Made by a program: the position numbers and the translations under genes
Shown: positions 38,322 to 45,917 of the stretch, piece after piece
Layout: each line of letters opens with the position of its first letter
Position numbering within the stretch: the stretch's first letter is position 1
NCBI GenBank assembly: GCA_026398535.1
Contig: JAPLSQ010000012.1
Span: 1 to 64,000, forward strand
Reading direction: 5' to 3'
DNA from: Candidatus Sumerlaeota bacterium
Lineage (GTDB): Bacteria > Sumerlaeota > Sumerlaeia > Sumerlaeales > Sumerlaeaceae
Length of the DNA: 64,000 nt
The notes under the pieces: generated by a model
What the model was told of the DNA's origin: nothing
The model's input: the letters and a program-made list of their open reading frames with translations, nothing else
The model's database searches: none

Positions 38322-39437
38322 ATGATAAAATGGTTGATGATGCGTTTATCGAAGATTGTGTTGGCTGTGCTGATAGTGGTTAATCTTTCGGTTGCCGCGA
38401 GCGGGATGGAGGATGTGCGTGTGGCGCCGGATGGGCGGGGATTTGTTCTTGCTGAATCGGGAGCTGCGTTCGTGCCGTATGGGAACAATTTCAGCGTTGT
38501 CGGCCCGCTGCTCGATGATGACTGGAACACGACATGGCCGGAAGTGGAGGCCGGCTTCCGCGACATGAAGGATCTTGGCGCCAACGTGGCGCGGGCGCAC
38601 TTGCAGTTTGGCAAATTCATGAGCGCCGCCGGCACGCCGAATACCGCGGCGCTCGAGTGGCTGGGGCATCTGCTGGGAACGGCGGAAAAAGCGGGCATGT
38701 ATCTGGATATCACGGGTCTGGGCTGTTACCGGCCCGCTGATGTTCCCCCCTGGTATGACAGCCTCGATGAGGCGGCGCGATGGAAGACACAGGCGCGGTT
38801 CTGGGAGGCGGTCGCCTCGCGGTGCGCCGCCAGCCCCGCCGTGTTCTGCTATGATCTGATGAATGAGCCGGTGTCGCCCGGCGGCAAGAGGAAGCCGCGC
38901 GCGTGGTATTCCGGCGAATTGCTTGGCGGTTTTGATTTTGTGCAGTACATATCCCTTGACCAGGCGGGACGGCCCCGCGACGAGATCGCGCGCGCGTGGA
39001 TTCGCCAGCTTGTTTCGGCCATACGCAGGCACGATCAGCGGCATCTGATCACCGTCGGGCTGCTGCCTTCCATGCCGGTCCACTGTCACATGTCGGGATT
39101 TACGCCGTCCACAATCGCACCTGAACTGGATTTTATCAGCGTGCACATCTATCCTGAAAGGGGAAAAGTGGACGAAGCGATCACGGTGTTGAAAGATTTC
39201 GTGACAAGCAAACCTCTGGTGATTGAGGAAACCTTTCCGATGAGCTGCGAGGCCGATGAGTTGGAGCAATTTATGATCCGGTCGCGCGGCATCGCGGCGG
39301 GTTGGATGGGGCACTATTGGGGTAAAACGATCGCGGATCTGGAACGGATGCGCGCAACGGGCAAACTGACGATACCGGATGCCCTCATGCTGGATTGGCT
39401 GCGGTTGTTCAAGCGGTTCAAGGCATCGCACATGTAA
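38322..39437 (+). CDS. Exported GH5-like glycoside hydrolase
   Basis: About 371 residues with a signal peptide (LSKIVLAVLIVVNLSVAAS). The clan-A barrel shows ANVARAHLQF, YLDITGL, the acid/base Glu in CYDLMNEPV, DFISVHIYPE (strand 6/7) and the nucleophile Glu in LVIEETFPM, so both catalytic residues are present. This order fits GH5 and related cellulase-superfamily proteins; the specificity (beta-mannan, beta-glucan, other) cannot be told. Several ATGs are possible (38322, 38337, 38340); none has a clear ribosome site. It runs into pduL with an 80-base gap. Confidence 0.82.
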   Translation: MIKWLMMRLSKIVLAVLIVVNLSVAASGMEDVRVAPDGRGFVLAESGAAFVPYGNNFSVVGPLLDDDWNTTWPEVEAGFRDMKDLGANVARAHLQFGKFMSAAGTPNTAALEWLGHLLGTAEKAGMYLDITGLGCYRPADVPPWYDSLDEAARWKTQARFWEAVASRCAASPAVFCYDLMNEPVSPGGKRKPRAWYSGELLGGFDFVQYISLDQAGRPRDEIARAWIRQLVSAIRRHDQRHLITVGLLPSMPVHCHMSGFTPSTIAPELDFISVHIYPERGKVDEAITVLKDFVTSKPLVIEETFPMSCEADELEQFMIRSRGIAAGWMGHYWGKTIADLERMRATGKLTIPDALMLDWLRLFKRFKASHM

Positions 39438-39517
39438 TATATAATCATCGGACGATGTCCCGTGACGCTTTCGGTTTTATCTTGCCTTTCGGGGGCGATG
39501 CATCTGAATTCGCGGCA

Positions 39518-40216
39518 ATGGATGAGAAACTTATAGAAACAATCGTGGAACAGGTCATGAGCCGGCTGACCGCCGCGCGGGGAAGCGTTGCCGATGCTCC
39601 GTCCGAGACAGATCTTGTGACCGAGGACATCCGCGGCGGGCGCGTGCTCATCGGGGTGTCGAATCGCCACGCGCACCTTGCTCCCGAACATGTGGAAATC
39701 CTGTTCGGCAGGGGAGCGAAACTGACGGAGATGCGCCCGCTTCTGCAACCCGGGGAATATGCCTGCGATCAGACAATGACAATTGTCAGCCCGGCGGGCC
39801 GATGCCTTGGTCCCGTGCGCATTCTCGGCCCGGCGCGCAAGGTCTCGCAGGTCGAACTTTCGCTCAGCGACTGCTATTCGCTTGGATATAGAAAAATGCC
39901 GCCCGTTCGTTCCTCCGGCGACCATAGCGGCTCTTTCGGCATCACGCTTGTCGGTCCTGCCGGATCGGTTTCGCTTTCAAGCGGTGTCATCCGCGCGAAC
40001 CGTCATATCCATCTGCACACAAGCCAGGCCGCGGCCATGGGACTCAAGGAGAACGGCAGCGCGGATGTGCGCATCAACGGCGACCGGCCGCTGATCCTGC
40101 TCGGATTTCAGGTGCGCACCAGCCCGAAGTTCCGCGCGGAAATTCATCTTGATACGGATGACGCGAACGCAGCCGGCGTGAGGTCTGGCGATTACGCGCA
40201 AATCCTGCTGCGTTAA
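39518..40216 (+). CDS. pduL: PduL-type phosphotransacylase with encapsulation-peptide-like N-terminus
   Basis: Converts an acyl-CoA to an acyl-phosphate, usually propionyl- or acetyl-CoA inside a bacterial microcompartment. In 232 residues: the zinc-binding GVSNRHAHLAPEHV and IRANRHIHLH motifs and the paired beta-barrels (RPLLQPGEYACDQT; VRILGPARKVSQVELS). The first 20 residues, MDEKLIETIVEQVMSRL, form an amphipathic helix followed by a variable linker, which is what encapsulation peptides that target enzymes into BMC shells look like. An earlier ATG (39455) would add 21 residues before it. It follows the GH5-like gene on the same strand. Family firm; encapsulation inferred. Confidence 0.9.
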   Translation: MDEKLIETIVEQVMSRLTAARGSVADAPSETDLVTEDIRGGRVLIGVSNRHAHLAPEHVEILFGRGAKLTEMRPLLQPGEYACDQTMTIVSPAGRCLGPVRILGPARKVSQVELSLSDCYSLGYRKMPPVRSSGDHSGSFGITLVGPAGSVSLSSGVIRANRHIHLHTSQAAAMGLKENGSADVRINGDRPLILLGFQVRTSPKFRAEIHLDTDDANAAGVRSGDYAQILLR

Positions 40217-40376
40217 GTTGCAATAGACACACTCAGCAAGAAGCGAAACACCATGGGCGTTCTGTTGATTGCAGAAGGAACACAAAGGGGCACGGAGAAC
40301 CACGGGGAATCGCGGACATCGTGCCATATTGCCATTTGTTAAGACATGCACACCGTGGCTTTGTCGGTGAGTTGAT

Positions 40377-42050
40377 TCACTTGTTGATGAGGACAATTTC
40401 GGCCCAGTAGGCCTCATCCTTGCCTGTGCTGCCGGGACCTTGGGCGATTTCCAGCATGGTGTTTTTTCCCGCAAAGCGGTCAAGTGCGATGGTGATTTCC
40501 TTCCAGCCCGTGGGACACGTTGAGTTGTCGATGTTCGTAACGAGGAGCGCCCCGCCATTGGCTTTGATGCTCAACGGCCAACCGCCGGACATATTGCGGC
40601 TGACCACGAGCCTGAGGCTCGGTCTGGTGTGGCGGGCAAAACGAACCTGCCGCCGCCAGATGGCGGATGTGACGGAATCGGCGGGATACGTGCGGAAAGC
40701 CTTGCGTCCTTCCCAGTCTTTAAGTTCAGCGAATTGATCGAAATGATAGCGTGTGAGCTCCCAGCCGGGCGCGATGGATTTGAGCGCGTTGCTGATTTCA
40801 GAGGCAAAAGGCGGACAGCAGATGCGCGCGCGTTCGCGGGCGGAATACCGGCTGCGGGCAGCCGGGCCGGGCGCCCATGAGCGCTCCGCTCGGCCGGGTT
40901 CTGGCTTGGAGACGGGGATCACGAGAATCTTTTCTCCTGACGCGTCCTTTTCGATCCATCCGCCTGCGCGGCGCACGGATTGGCAGGCAAGTTTCTCGCA
41001 AACGGACACAAGCGATTCAAAATTGTATGCGGTGAAGGCGAAGGTGGTCTTGGTGTCAAGGGCGGAGGCAAACCTGGATGGCAGGGCGGAAAACCCCATG
41101 CTTGTGAACAGCACGCCCGCCGCGTTCGACGGGTTGCAGTCGCTGTCGCGCCCGCAACGGATGGCGATGGTGATTGTCCGGTCGGGATCGCCTTTGCCAT
41201 AAAGCAGTCCCATGATCACATAGGCGCCGTTGATTTTCACGTCGATGTCCGAACCATGATGGCAGGCATAACGGTTGTAGTTGGGATCCCTGGCGTACTT
41301 TGCCTCAACATGTTCCCATGTCTTGCGCCAGTCTTCGGGATTTTCGCGATGCCAGCGCAGGACGTCCCGCGCCATTTCGGCGTATTGGCTGCGGGCAGGG
41401 ATGCATTTGAGTCCGGCTTCAACGATCTTCCCGGGATCTTTTTCAAAGAATGCCCCGGCAATCATTCCTCCGATGAAAACGCCGCCGTAGACCCCGTCGC
41501 CGTAGTTCATGATGCGCCCGAACTTGTTTCCGAGTTCAATGACCTGGTTGGACAGTCCGGGCGAGATAAGGCCGGCGAAGTCGGCCTCGATCTGGTAGTC
41601 GATGTCGTCGGAATGGCGCGTGAATTTCGGATGGCCGGAATCTGGCGGCGCGATGCCCGACCGCAGGTTGTCGCGCCCGTAACGGTTGGCGTGCCACAAT
41701 CCGTAGCTGCTGTTGGCGAAATCAATCCCCGCCCGGCGGCTTGAGACGTCCAGTCCATCGCGTTCGAGCGTGCGCAGAAATGTCATCTCGACATAGACAT
41801 CGTCCTGCCTGAACTGGTTGACCATGTCCGGTTTCCACGCGGGCAGTTTGTCTTCAGGCATGATGGCCTTGCTGGTTCCAAATTCCGTTGGCGCGCCCCA
41901 CCCGACGCCCGCCATCTGCCCGATCCATCCGCCTTTCATCTTGTCGGCATATTCGCGCAAGGGAAGCCGGCGAACCTTCGCGCCGGCGGAGAGGGGCAGG
42001 ACGCAGAGCAACACGCAGACCGCGACGATATTGCGGGATGTTTGAATCAT
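40377..42050 (-). CDS. Exported ADP-ribosylglycohydrolase-family protein with C-terminal beta domain
   Basis: About 557 residues. From ATG 42050 there is a signal peptide (MIQTSRNIVAVCVLLCVLPLSAGA). Residues about 30-390 are the ARH fold: REYADKMKGGWIGQMAGVGWG, the metal site QDDVYVEMTFL, GVYGGVFIGGMIAGAFFE, and the second metal motif RCGRDSDCNPSNAAG. The last 150 residues are a beta-sandwich-like region ending in AYWAEIVLINK. Such ARH-like enzymes recur in sugar-use loci, where the substrate is more likely an N- or O-glycoside than ADP-ribose; that is inference. It is the last gene after the ABC transporter, 59 bases from the binding-protein gene. Confidence 0.85.
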   Translation of the reverse strand: MIQTSRNIVAVCVLLCVLPLSAGAKVRRLPLREYADKMKGGWIGQMAGVGWGAPTEFGTSKAIMPEDKLPAWKPDMVNQFRQDDVYVEMTFLRTLERDGLDVSSRRAGIDFANSSYGLWHANRYGRDNLRSGIAPPDSGHPKFTRHSDDIDYQIEADFAGLISPGLSNQVIELGNKFGRIMNYGDGVYGGVFIGGMIAGAFFEKDPGKIVEAGLKCIPARSQYAEMARDVLRWHRENPEDWRKTWEHVEAKYARDPNYNRYACHHGSDIDVKINGAYVIMGLLYGKGDPDRTITIAIRCGRDSDCNPSNAAGVLFTSMGFSALPSRFASALDTKTTFAFTAYNFESLVSVCEKLACQSVRRAGGWIEKDASGEKILVIPVSKPEPGRAERSWAPGPAARSRYSARERARICCPPFASEISNALKSIAPGWELTRYHFDQFAELKDWEGRKAFRTYPADSVTSAIWRRQVRFARHTRPSLRLVVSRNMSGGWPLSIKANGGALLVTNIDNSTCPTGWKEITIALDRFAGKNTMLEIAQGPGSTGKDEAYWAEIVLINK

Positions 42051-42109
42051 GTCAGTTCGGCGTTTCACAAATGACTCTGACGGCAAAGATTTGGCGTATT
42101 TGTGCCGCC

Positions 42110-43462
42110 TTATTTCCTCAGCACTTCGGCGACGGCTTCCGTGTAGGCATCCCTGGCTTCTTTCAAGGCTTGAGCTGGCGGGAGGGCGCCGCTGAGCGTC
42201 TGATCCTCGATCCGGTTGAGCAGGAACAGAAACTTGTTGTAGAGCGGGGTCTTGATTGAAATGGCATTGGGGCCGGATGCGAGCTCTTTGACGAAGTTCC
42301 AGTATGGCGTCTGGAAAAGGGGATCGGCCTGAACGGTTTTCGTGGCGGCGAGAGCGGAGGGTTCTTTGCCTGTTTTGAAACCGAGTTGTCCCACGGGCGA
42401 AGTGATATACTCGATGAAGTCCCATGCCTCGCGCTTATGGCGGCAGGCGCTTGGGATGACAAACATGCTGGCGTCGAGCAGCGTGCTGGAGGTGCGTCCG
42501 TCGGGCGGGGCGGGGATCGGGAACCATCCCCACTCAAAGCCGGGCGGCGCATAGATTTTGATGATTTCCGTGTACCAGTCGCCGACGATGGCCATGGCGA
42601 TTTTGCCTGATATGAACGGATTGTTTGGTGAAAGAAGGTTGCCGAAAGTCGATGCGAAGGAGCGCTGCGCCTGGAATCCGTATTTGTCGACGTTGGATTT
42701 CATCCAGTTGACGCATTCGATCATGCGGGGGCTGTCGATGCCGGTTTGGCGTGTCTGCTGGTTCCAGAACTCAACATTGAACGCGTTGGCCCAATAAATG
42801 AGTCCGCCATAGGGGAATCCGAGCCGTTCGATGCCGTCCTCGCGGCGGCCGTTGCGGAACCTGGTGCAGGCCTCAGCCGCGCGGTCGAATTCCTCAAGAG
42901 TGCGCGGCGGGCGCTCGGGGTCCAGCCCCGATTCCCTGAAAACCTGTTTGTTGTAGGCGACGAAAATGGCGCTCACGGACATGCTTAAGGCGTATGTTTT
43001 GCCATTGTACCGGTAGCATTCCTGAATGGGCGGGGGATAGTCATCGAGGCGGCGGGTGGAACTTGCGATGAAATCGTCGAGGGGTGTGAGCGCGCCCCGC
43101 TCGGCATAATCGGGGATGTCCTCCACCCAGACCGACGAGCAGACGTCGGGCGTGTCGCCGCCGGCGAAGGCGATGCGCATTTTTTGATAACCCGCGCCCA
43201 CATAAGTCGGTTTCACGAAAACGTTGGAATGAGCGCGGTTGTACTCATCGATGATTTTCTGGAGGGGTTTGAATTCCTTGCCCGCCCAGCCATGCCAGTA
43301 GACGATCTCCGTGCGGCCATTCACCTGGTCTGAGCGCGGACCGGCCAGGAGATAAATGACGACGGCGGCAAGACAGAATGCGCCCAGCAACGCCGCGTTT
43401 GCCCGCGCGCGTGAGCGCGTCTCGGGCTGTCTCCGGTCGCTGTTGTCAGGCGGTTGTGTCAT
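42110..43462 (-). CDS. ABC sugar importer, extracellular solute-binding protein (family 1)
   Basis: 450 residues. The N-terminus has a charged region and one hydrophobic segment (LLGAFCLAAVVIYLLAG) without a proper lipobox, so it may be membrane-anchored rather than lipidated. The rest fits MalE/UgpB-like binding proteins: EIVYWHGWAGKEFKPLQKIIDEYN, FAGGDTPDVCSSVWVEDIP, YALSMSVSAIFVAYNKQVF, ISGKIAMAIVGDWY and AWDFIEYITSPVGQ. It captures an oligosaccharide for the two permeases upstream. Its ATG overlaps the stop of the permease gene (ATGA). The sugar is unknown. Confidence 0.92.
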   Translation of the reverse strand: MTQPPDNSDRRQPETRSRARANAALLGAFCLAAVVIYLLAGPRSDQVNGRTEIVYWHGWAGKEFKPLQKIIDEYNRAHSNVFVKPTYVGAGYQKMRIAFAGGDTPDVCSSVWVEDIPDYAERGALTPLDDFIASSTRRLDDYPPPIQECYRYNGKTYALSMSVSAIFVAYNKQVFRESGLDPERPPRTLEEFDRAAEACTRFRNGRREDGIERLGFPYGGLIYWANAFNVEFWNQQTRQTGIDSPRMIECVNWMKSNVDKYGFQAQRSFASTFGNLLSPNNPFISGKIAMAIVGDWYTEIIKIYAPPGFEWGWFPIPAPPDGRTSSTLLDASMFVIPSACRHKREAWDFIEYITSPVGQLGFKTGKEPSALAATKTVQADPLFQTPYWNFVKELASGPNAISIKTPLYNKFLFLLNRIEDQTLSGALPPAQALKEARDAYTEAVAEVLRK

Positions 43463-44304
43463 GCCTTGAGCCCCGTCAGGCTGATGCCCTCGATGAAGGT
43501 GCGCTGAAGGAAGAAGAACAGGGCGACGATGGGCAGTATCATGAGCGTGGAGCCAGCCATCAGCAGATGCCATTCGGCCGAGTGCTGCGCCATGAACTGC
43601 TGCAGACCGAGCGACAGGGTATACATCCGGTCGTCGTTGAGATACATGAGGGGGCCCATGAAATCGTTCCAGCCGCCGGTGAAGCTGAAAAACATGACCA
43701 CGGCGAGGGCGGGTTTGGACAGGCGCAACATGATGCGCCAGAAGATGTCGAGGTGTGAGCAGCCGTCGATGCGCGCGGCGTCCACAAGGTCGCGAGGAAT
43801 CGTGCGAAAAAATTGCATCAGCAGGAACACAAAGAACACGTTGGCAAAGAACGCCGGGATGACGAGAGGGCGGTAGCTGCCGATCCAGCCAAGTTGCTTG
43901 AAGATTATGAAAACCGGGATGGCGGTGACCTGGCCGGGCAGCATGATGGTCGAGAGCATGACAAGGAAGAAAAGGTTCGACCACCGCCAGCGCACCACGG
44001 CGAATCCGTAAGCCACGAGCGCGCTTGAGGCGACGGTGGCGAATGTTCCCGAAAGCGTCACGAACAGCGTGTTGATGGTGTAATCAATGAAGGGGAAGGC
44101 CTGTATGGCCTCCCTGTAGTTTGACCATTGGATCGGGTCGGGAATCCATCGCGGGGGAAACTCGAATATCTGCCGGGGCGGTTTGAGCGATGTGATAACG
44201 AGCCAGATGAAGGGAAGCGCGAACGCGGCGCTGAGCGCGAGCAGCACGGCGTGCGCGGCCAGCGAGCGTGTCAGTGAGATGGCGTTTGCCTTGGTCATGA
44301 TCAT
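43459..44304 (-). CDS. ABC sugar importer permease, MalG-like
   Basis: 281 residues with six membrane spans. The EAA loop that contacts the ATPase reads ARIDGCSHLDIFWRIMLRL, as in MalG/CUT1 permeases; family features include FIWLVITSLKPPRQIF at the N-terminus and STIMLPGQVTAIPVF. The start at 44304 overlaps the previous stop codon (ATGA) and is preferred to the longer open frame to 44385. It pairs with the MalF-like permease. No ATP-binding gene is present in the cluster, so a shared MsmK-type ATPase encoded elsewhere probably energises it. Confidence 0.93.
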   Translation of the reverse strand: MIMTKANAISLTRSLAAHAVLLALSAAFALPFIWLVITSLKPPRQIFEFPPRWIPDPIQWSNYREAIQAFPFIDYTINTLFVTLSGTFATVASSALVAYGFAVVRWRWSNLFFLVMLSTIMLPGQVTAIPVFIIFKQLGWIGSYRPLVIPAFFANVFFVFLLMQFFRTIPRDLVDAARIDGCSHLDIFWRIMLRLSKPALAVVMFFSFTGGWNDFMGPLMYLNDDRMYTLSLGLQQFMAQHSAEWHLLMAGSTLMILPIVALFFFLQRTFIEGISLTGLKA

Positions 44305-45233
44305 GCTCCGTGGTAGTAGACCCTGCGGGCGCTGATGCGGAAGACGACGAGCGTCATGCCGAGGGTGATGAAGAAGAGTATCCATGCCTGCGCCGAGGCG
44401 TATCCCATCCTCCAGTGCGGGAAGGCGTTGTTGAACAGGCTGAGCGCGTAGAACAGCGTGGAGTCGTTCGGATTTCCGCTGCCGTCGGTCATGACATAAA
44501 CCTGCGTGAAGTATTGAAATCCGCCGATGAAACCCATGACGGCGTTATAGAAAATGACAGGGCTGAGCATGGGCAGGGTCACATGGCGCTGTTTCTGCCA
44601 CCAGTTTGCGCCGTCAATGTCCGCGGCTTCGAAGAGCGTGCGGGGCACATCCTGCAGCGACGCAAGGAAGATCAGCATCGTTCCGCCCACGCACCACAAT
44701 CCCATGATGATCAGGGCTGGCTTGGCCCACAGCGGATCATTCATCCATCCCGGCACGGGCAGACGCAGCAGGCCAAGACCCGCCGATTGCAGCAGATCGT
44801 TGAAGCGCATGATAAACAGGTTCAGCAGACCGTGCTCGGGATTGAATATCCACAGCCAGAGAACGGACATCGCCACGACGGGAGTCAGGCACGGCATATA
44901 GATGAGCGTCCTGTAGGCGGAGATTCCGCGGCGTTTCTGGTTGAGCAGCATGGCCAGCGCAAGACTGAACACAAGGCTTAACGGAACGCCGAGAAAGATG
45001 ATATACAGAGTGTTCCACAGGCTTTTGTAAAACTGCCTGTCGCGGAAAATGCTGGCATAGTTTGCCAGCCCGATGAATTCAGGTGGCCTCATGCCGTCAT
45101 AGACGCAGAGACTCAGGTAGACGGAGCAACCAATGGGATAGGCGACAAAGATAAGAAATCCGGCCAGCCATGGAAGGATGAAGGCCATGCCGGTCAGGTA
45201 TTCGTTGTCGATGCCTTGTCTGATGAGACGCAT
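44301..45233 (-). CDS. ABC sugar importer permease, MalF-like
   Basis: 310 residues with six membrane spans; LTGMAFILPWLAGFLIFVAY opens the first. The EAA loop reads EAADIDGANWWQKQRHVTLP, and other CUT1 features are NTLYIIFLGVPLSLVFSLAL and YMPCLTPVVAMSVLWLW. It forms a heterodimeric channel with the MalG-like permease, which overlaps it by four bases. The pseudopilin gene lies only 35 bases upstream on the same strand, so importer and pilin are probably co-transcribed. Confidence 0.93.
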   Translation of the reverse strand: MRLIRQGIDNEYLTGMAFILPWLAGFLIFVAYPIGCSVYLSLCVYDGMRPPEFIGLANYASIFRDRQFYKSLWNTLYIIFLGVPLSLVFSLALAMLLNQKRRGISAYRTLIYMPCLTPVVAMSVLWLWIFNPEHGLLNLFIMRFNDLLQSAGLGLLRLPVPGWMNDPLWAKPALIIMGLWCVGGTMLIFLASLQDVPRTLFEAADIDGANWWQKQRHVTLPMLSPVIFYNAVMGFIGGFQYFTQVYVMTDGSGNPNDSTLFYALSLFNNAFPHWRMGYASAQAWILFFITLGMTLVVFRISARRVYYHGA

Positions 45234-45268
45234 TGTTGATCAGAATCGGGCAGGATTATCTGGCATCA

Positions 45269-45802
45269 TCACGGACCGAAAGTAAAAACCTCCCCGCGGC
45301 TGATGGTGCCGTTGGTCGGGTCATAGGATGGATAATCGTAGTAGTCATAGAGCAGATTGGGTCCGGGCGTCCAGAGCATCCACTTGATCTGCTTCTGATA
45401 ATGCGCGTTAACGGGATTGGCCCAGCCGGCGAAATAACTGGCCCAGTCGCCCTCGAATTTGTCGGGCAGGCGTGCCCAGTCATATTGAATGCCGTATATG
45501 AAGTAATCTTTTTTCGATGCCTTATAGATGTCGGGCGGAATGTTGCTGATGTAGGCTATGGGGGTTGAGATCACCCAATATCCGTAATACATGTTTGAAA
45601 CCACGGATGCGGGGGGATACTTGCCGTTGTCTGAGCAGTACGCTTCCACGGCGACCCGTATGCTGCGCATGTCAGCCTTGCCCCGCGAGATTTTGGCACG
45701 CGTTTGCGCCTCAAGAAAATTGGGCACGGCGATTGCCGCGAGGATGGCGATGATTGCCACAACGATCAGCAATTCGATCAGGGTGAAGGCGGTTCGTTTC
45801 AT
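45269..45802 (-). CDS. Prepilin-type pseudopilin-like protein
   Basis: 177 residues, the same length as the pseudopilin at 31.6 kb and almost identical to it over the first 40 residues (FTLIELLIVVAIIAILAAIA, then VPNFLEAQTRAKISR). The residue before the cleavage site is Ala, not the usual Gly (RTA|FTLIE), which may slow PilD processing. The body differs, but the tail YDPTNGTISRG to a final GP is shared. AGGAG lies seven bases before the ATG. Upstream on the same strand is the EWSVY-tailed secreted protein, separated by a strong terminator; downstream are the sugar permeases. Confidence 0.88.
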   Translation of the reverse strand: MKRTAFTLIELLIVVAIIAILAAIAVPNFLEAQTRAKISRGKADMRSIRVAVEAYCSDNGKYPPASVVSNMYYGYWVISTPIAYISNIPPDIYKASKKDYFIYGIQYDWARLPDKFEGDWASYFAGWANPVNAHYQKQIKWMLWTPGPNLLYDYYDYPSYDPTNGTISRGEVFTFGP

Positions 45803-45866
45803 TAAGATGCTCCTGTTGATTTGATGCGTGAGCGGCCCTTCGGATTTGCCGGCGGGCCCATAGTGG

Positions 45867-45907
45867 AAAAAATGGCGGGGAGCCGCCCGGTTGATGCGGC
45901 GGCTCCC
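45867..45907 (-). terminator. Strong rho-independent terminator
   Basis: Perfect 10-bp stem, GGGAGCCGCC / GGCGGCTCCC, with a 10-base loop, followed on the minus strand by CGCCATTTTTT. It begins 10 bases after the stop of the EWSVY-tailed gene and lies before the pseudopilin gene, so it should end or strongly reduce transcription between the two. Confidence 0.88.
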
Positions 45908-45917
45908 TGCCTGTGAA

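Noticed and set aside
40281-40310. CACAAAGGGG-CACGGAGAACC-like string between pduL and the ARH gene
   Set aside because: It resembles short repeats known from environmental genomes, but only one copy is visible here, so I cannot call it a repeat.
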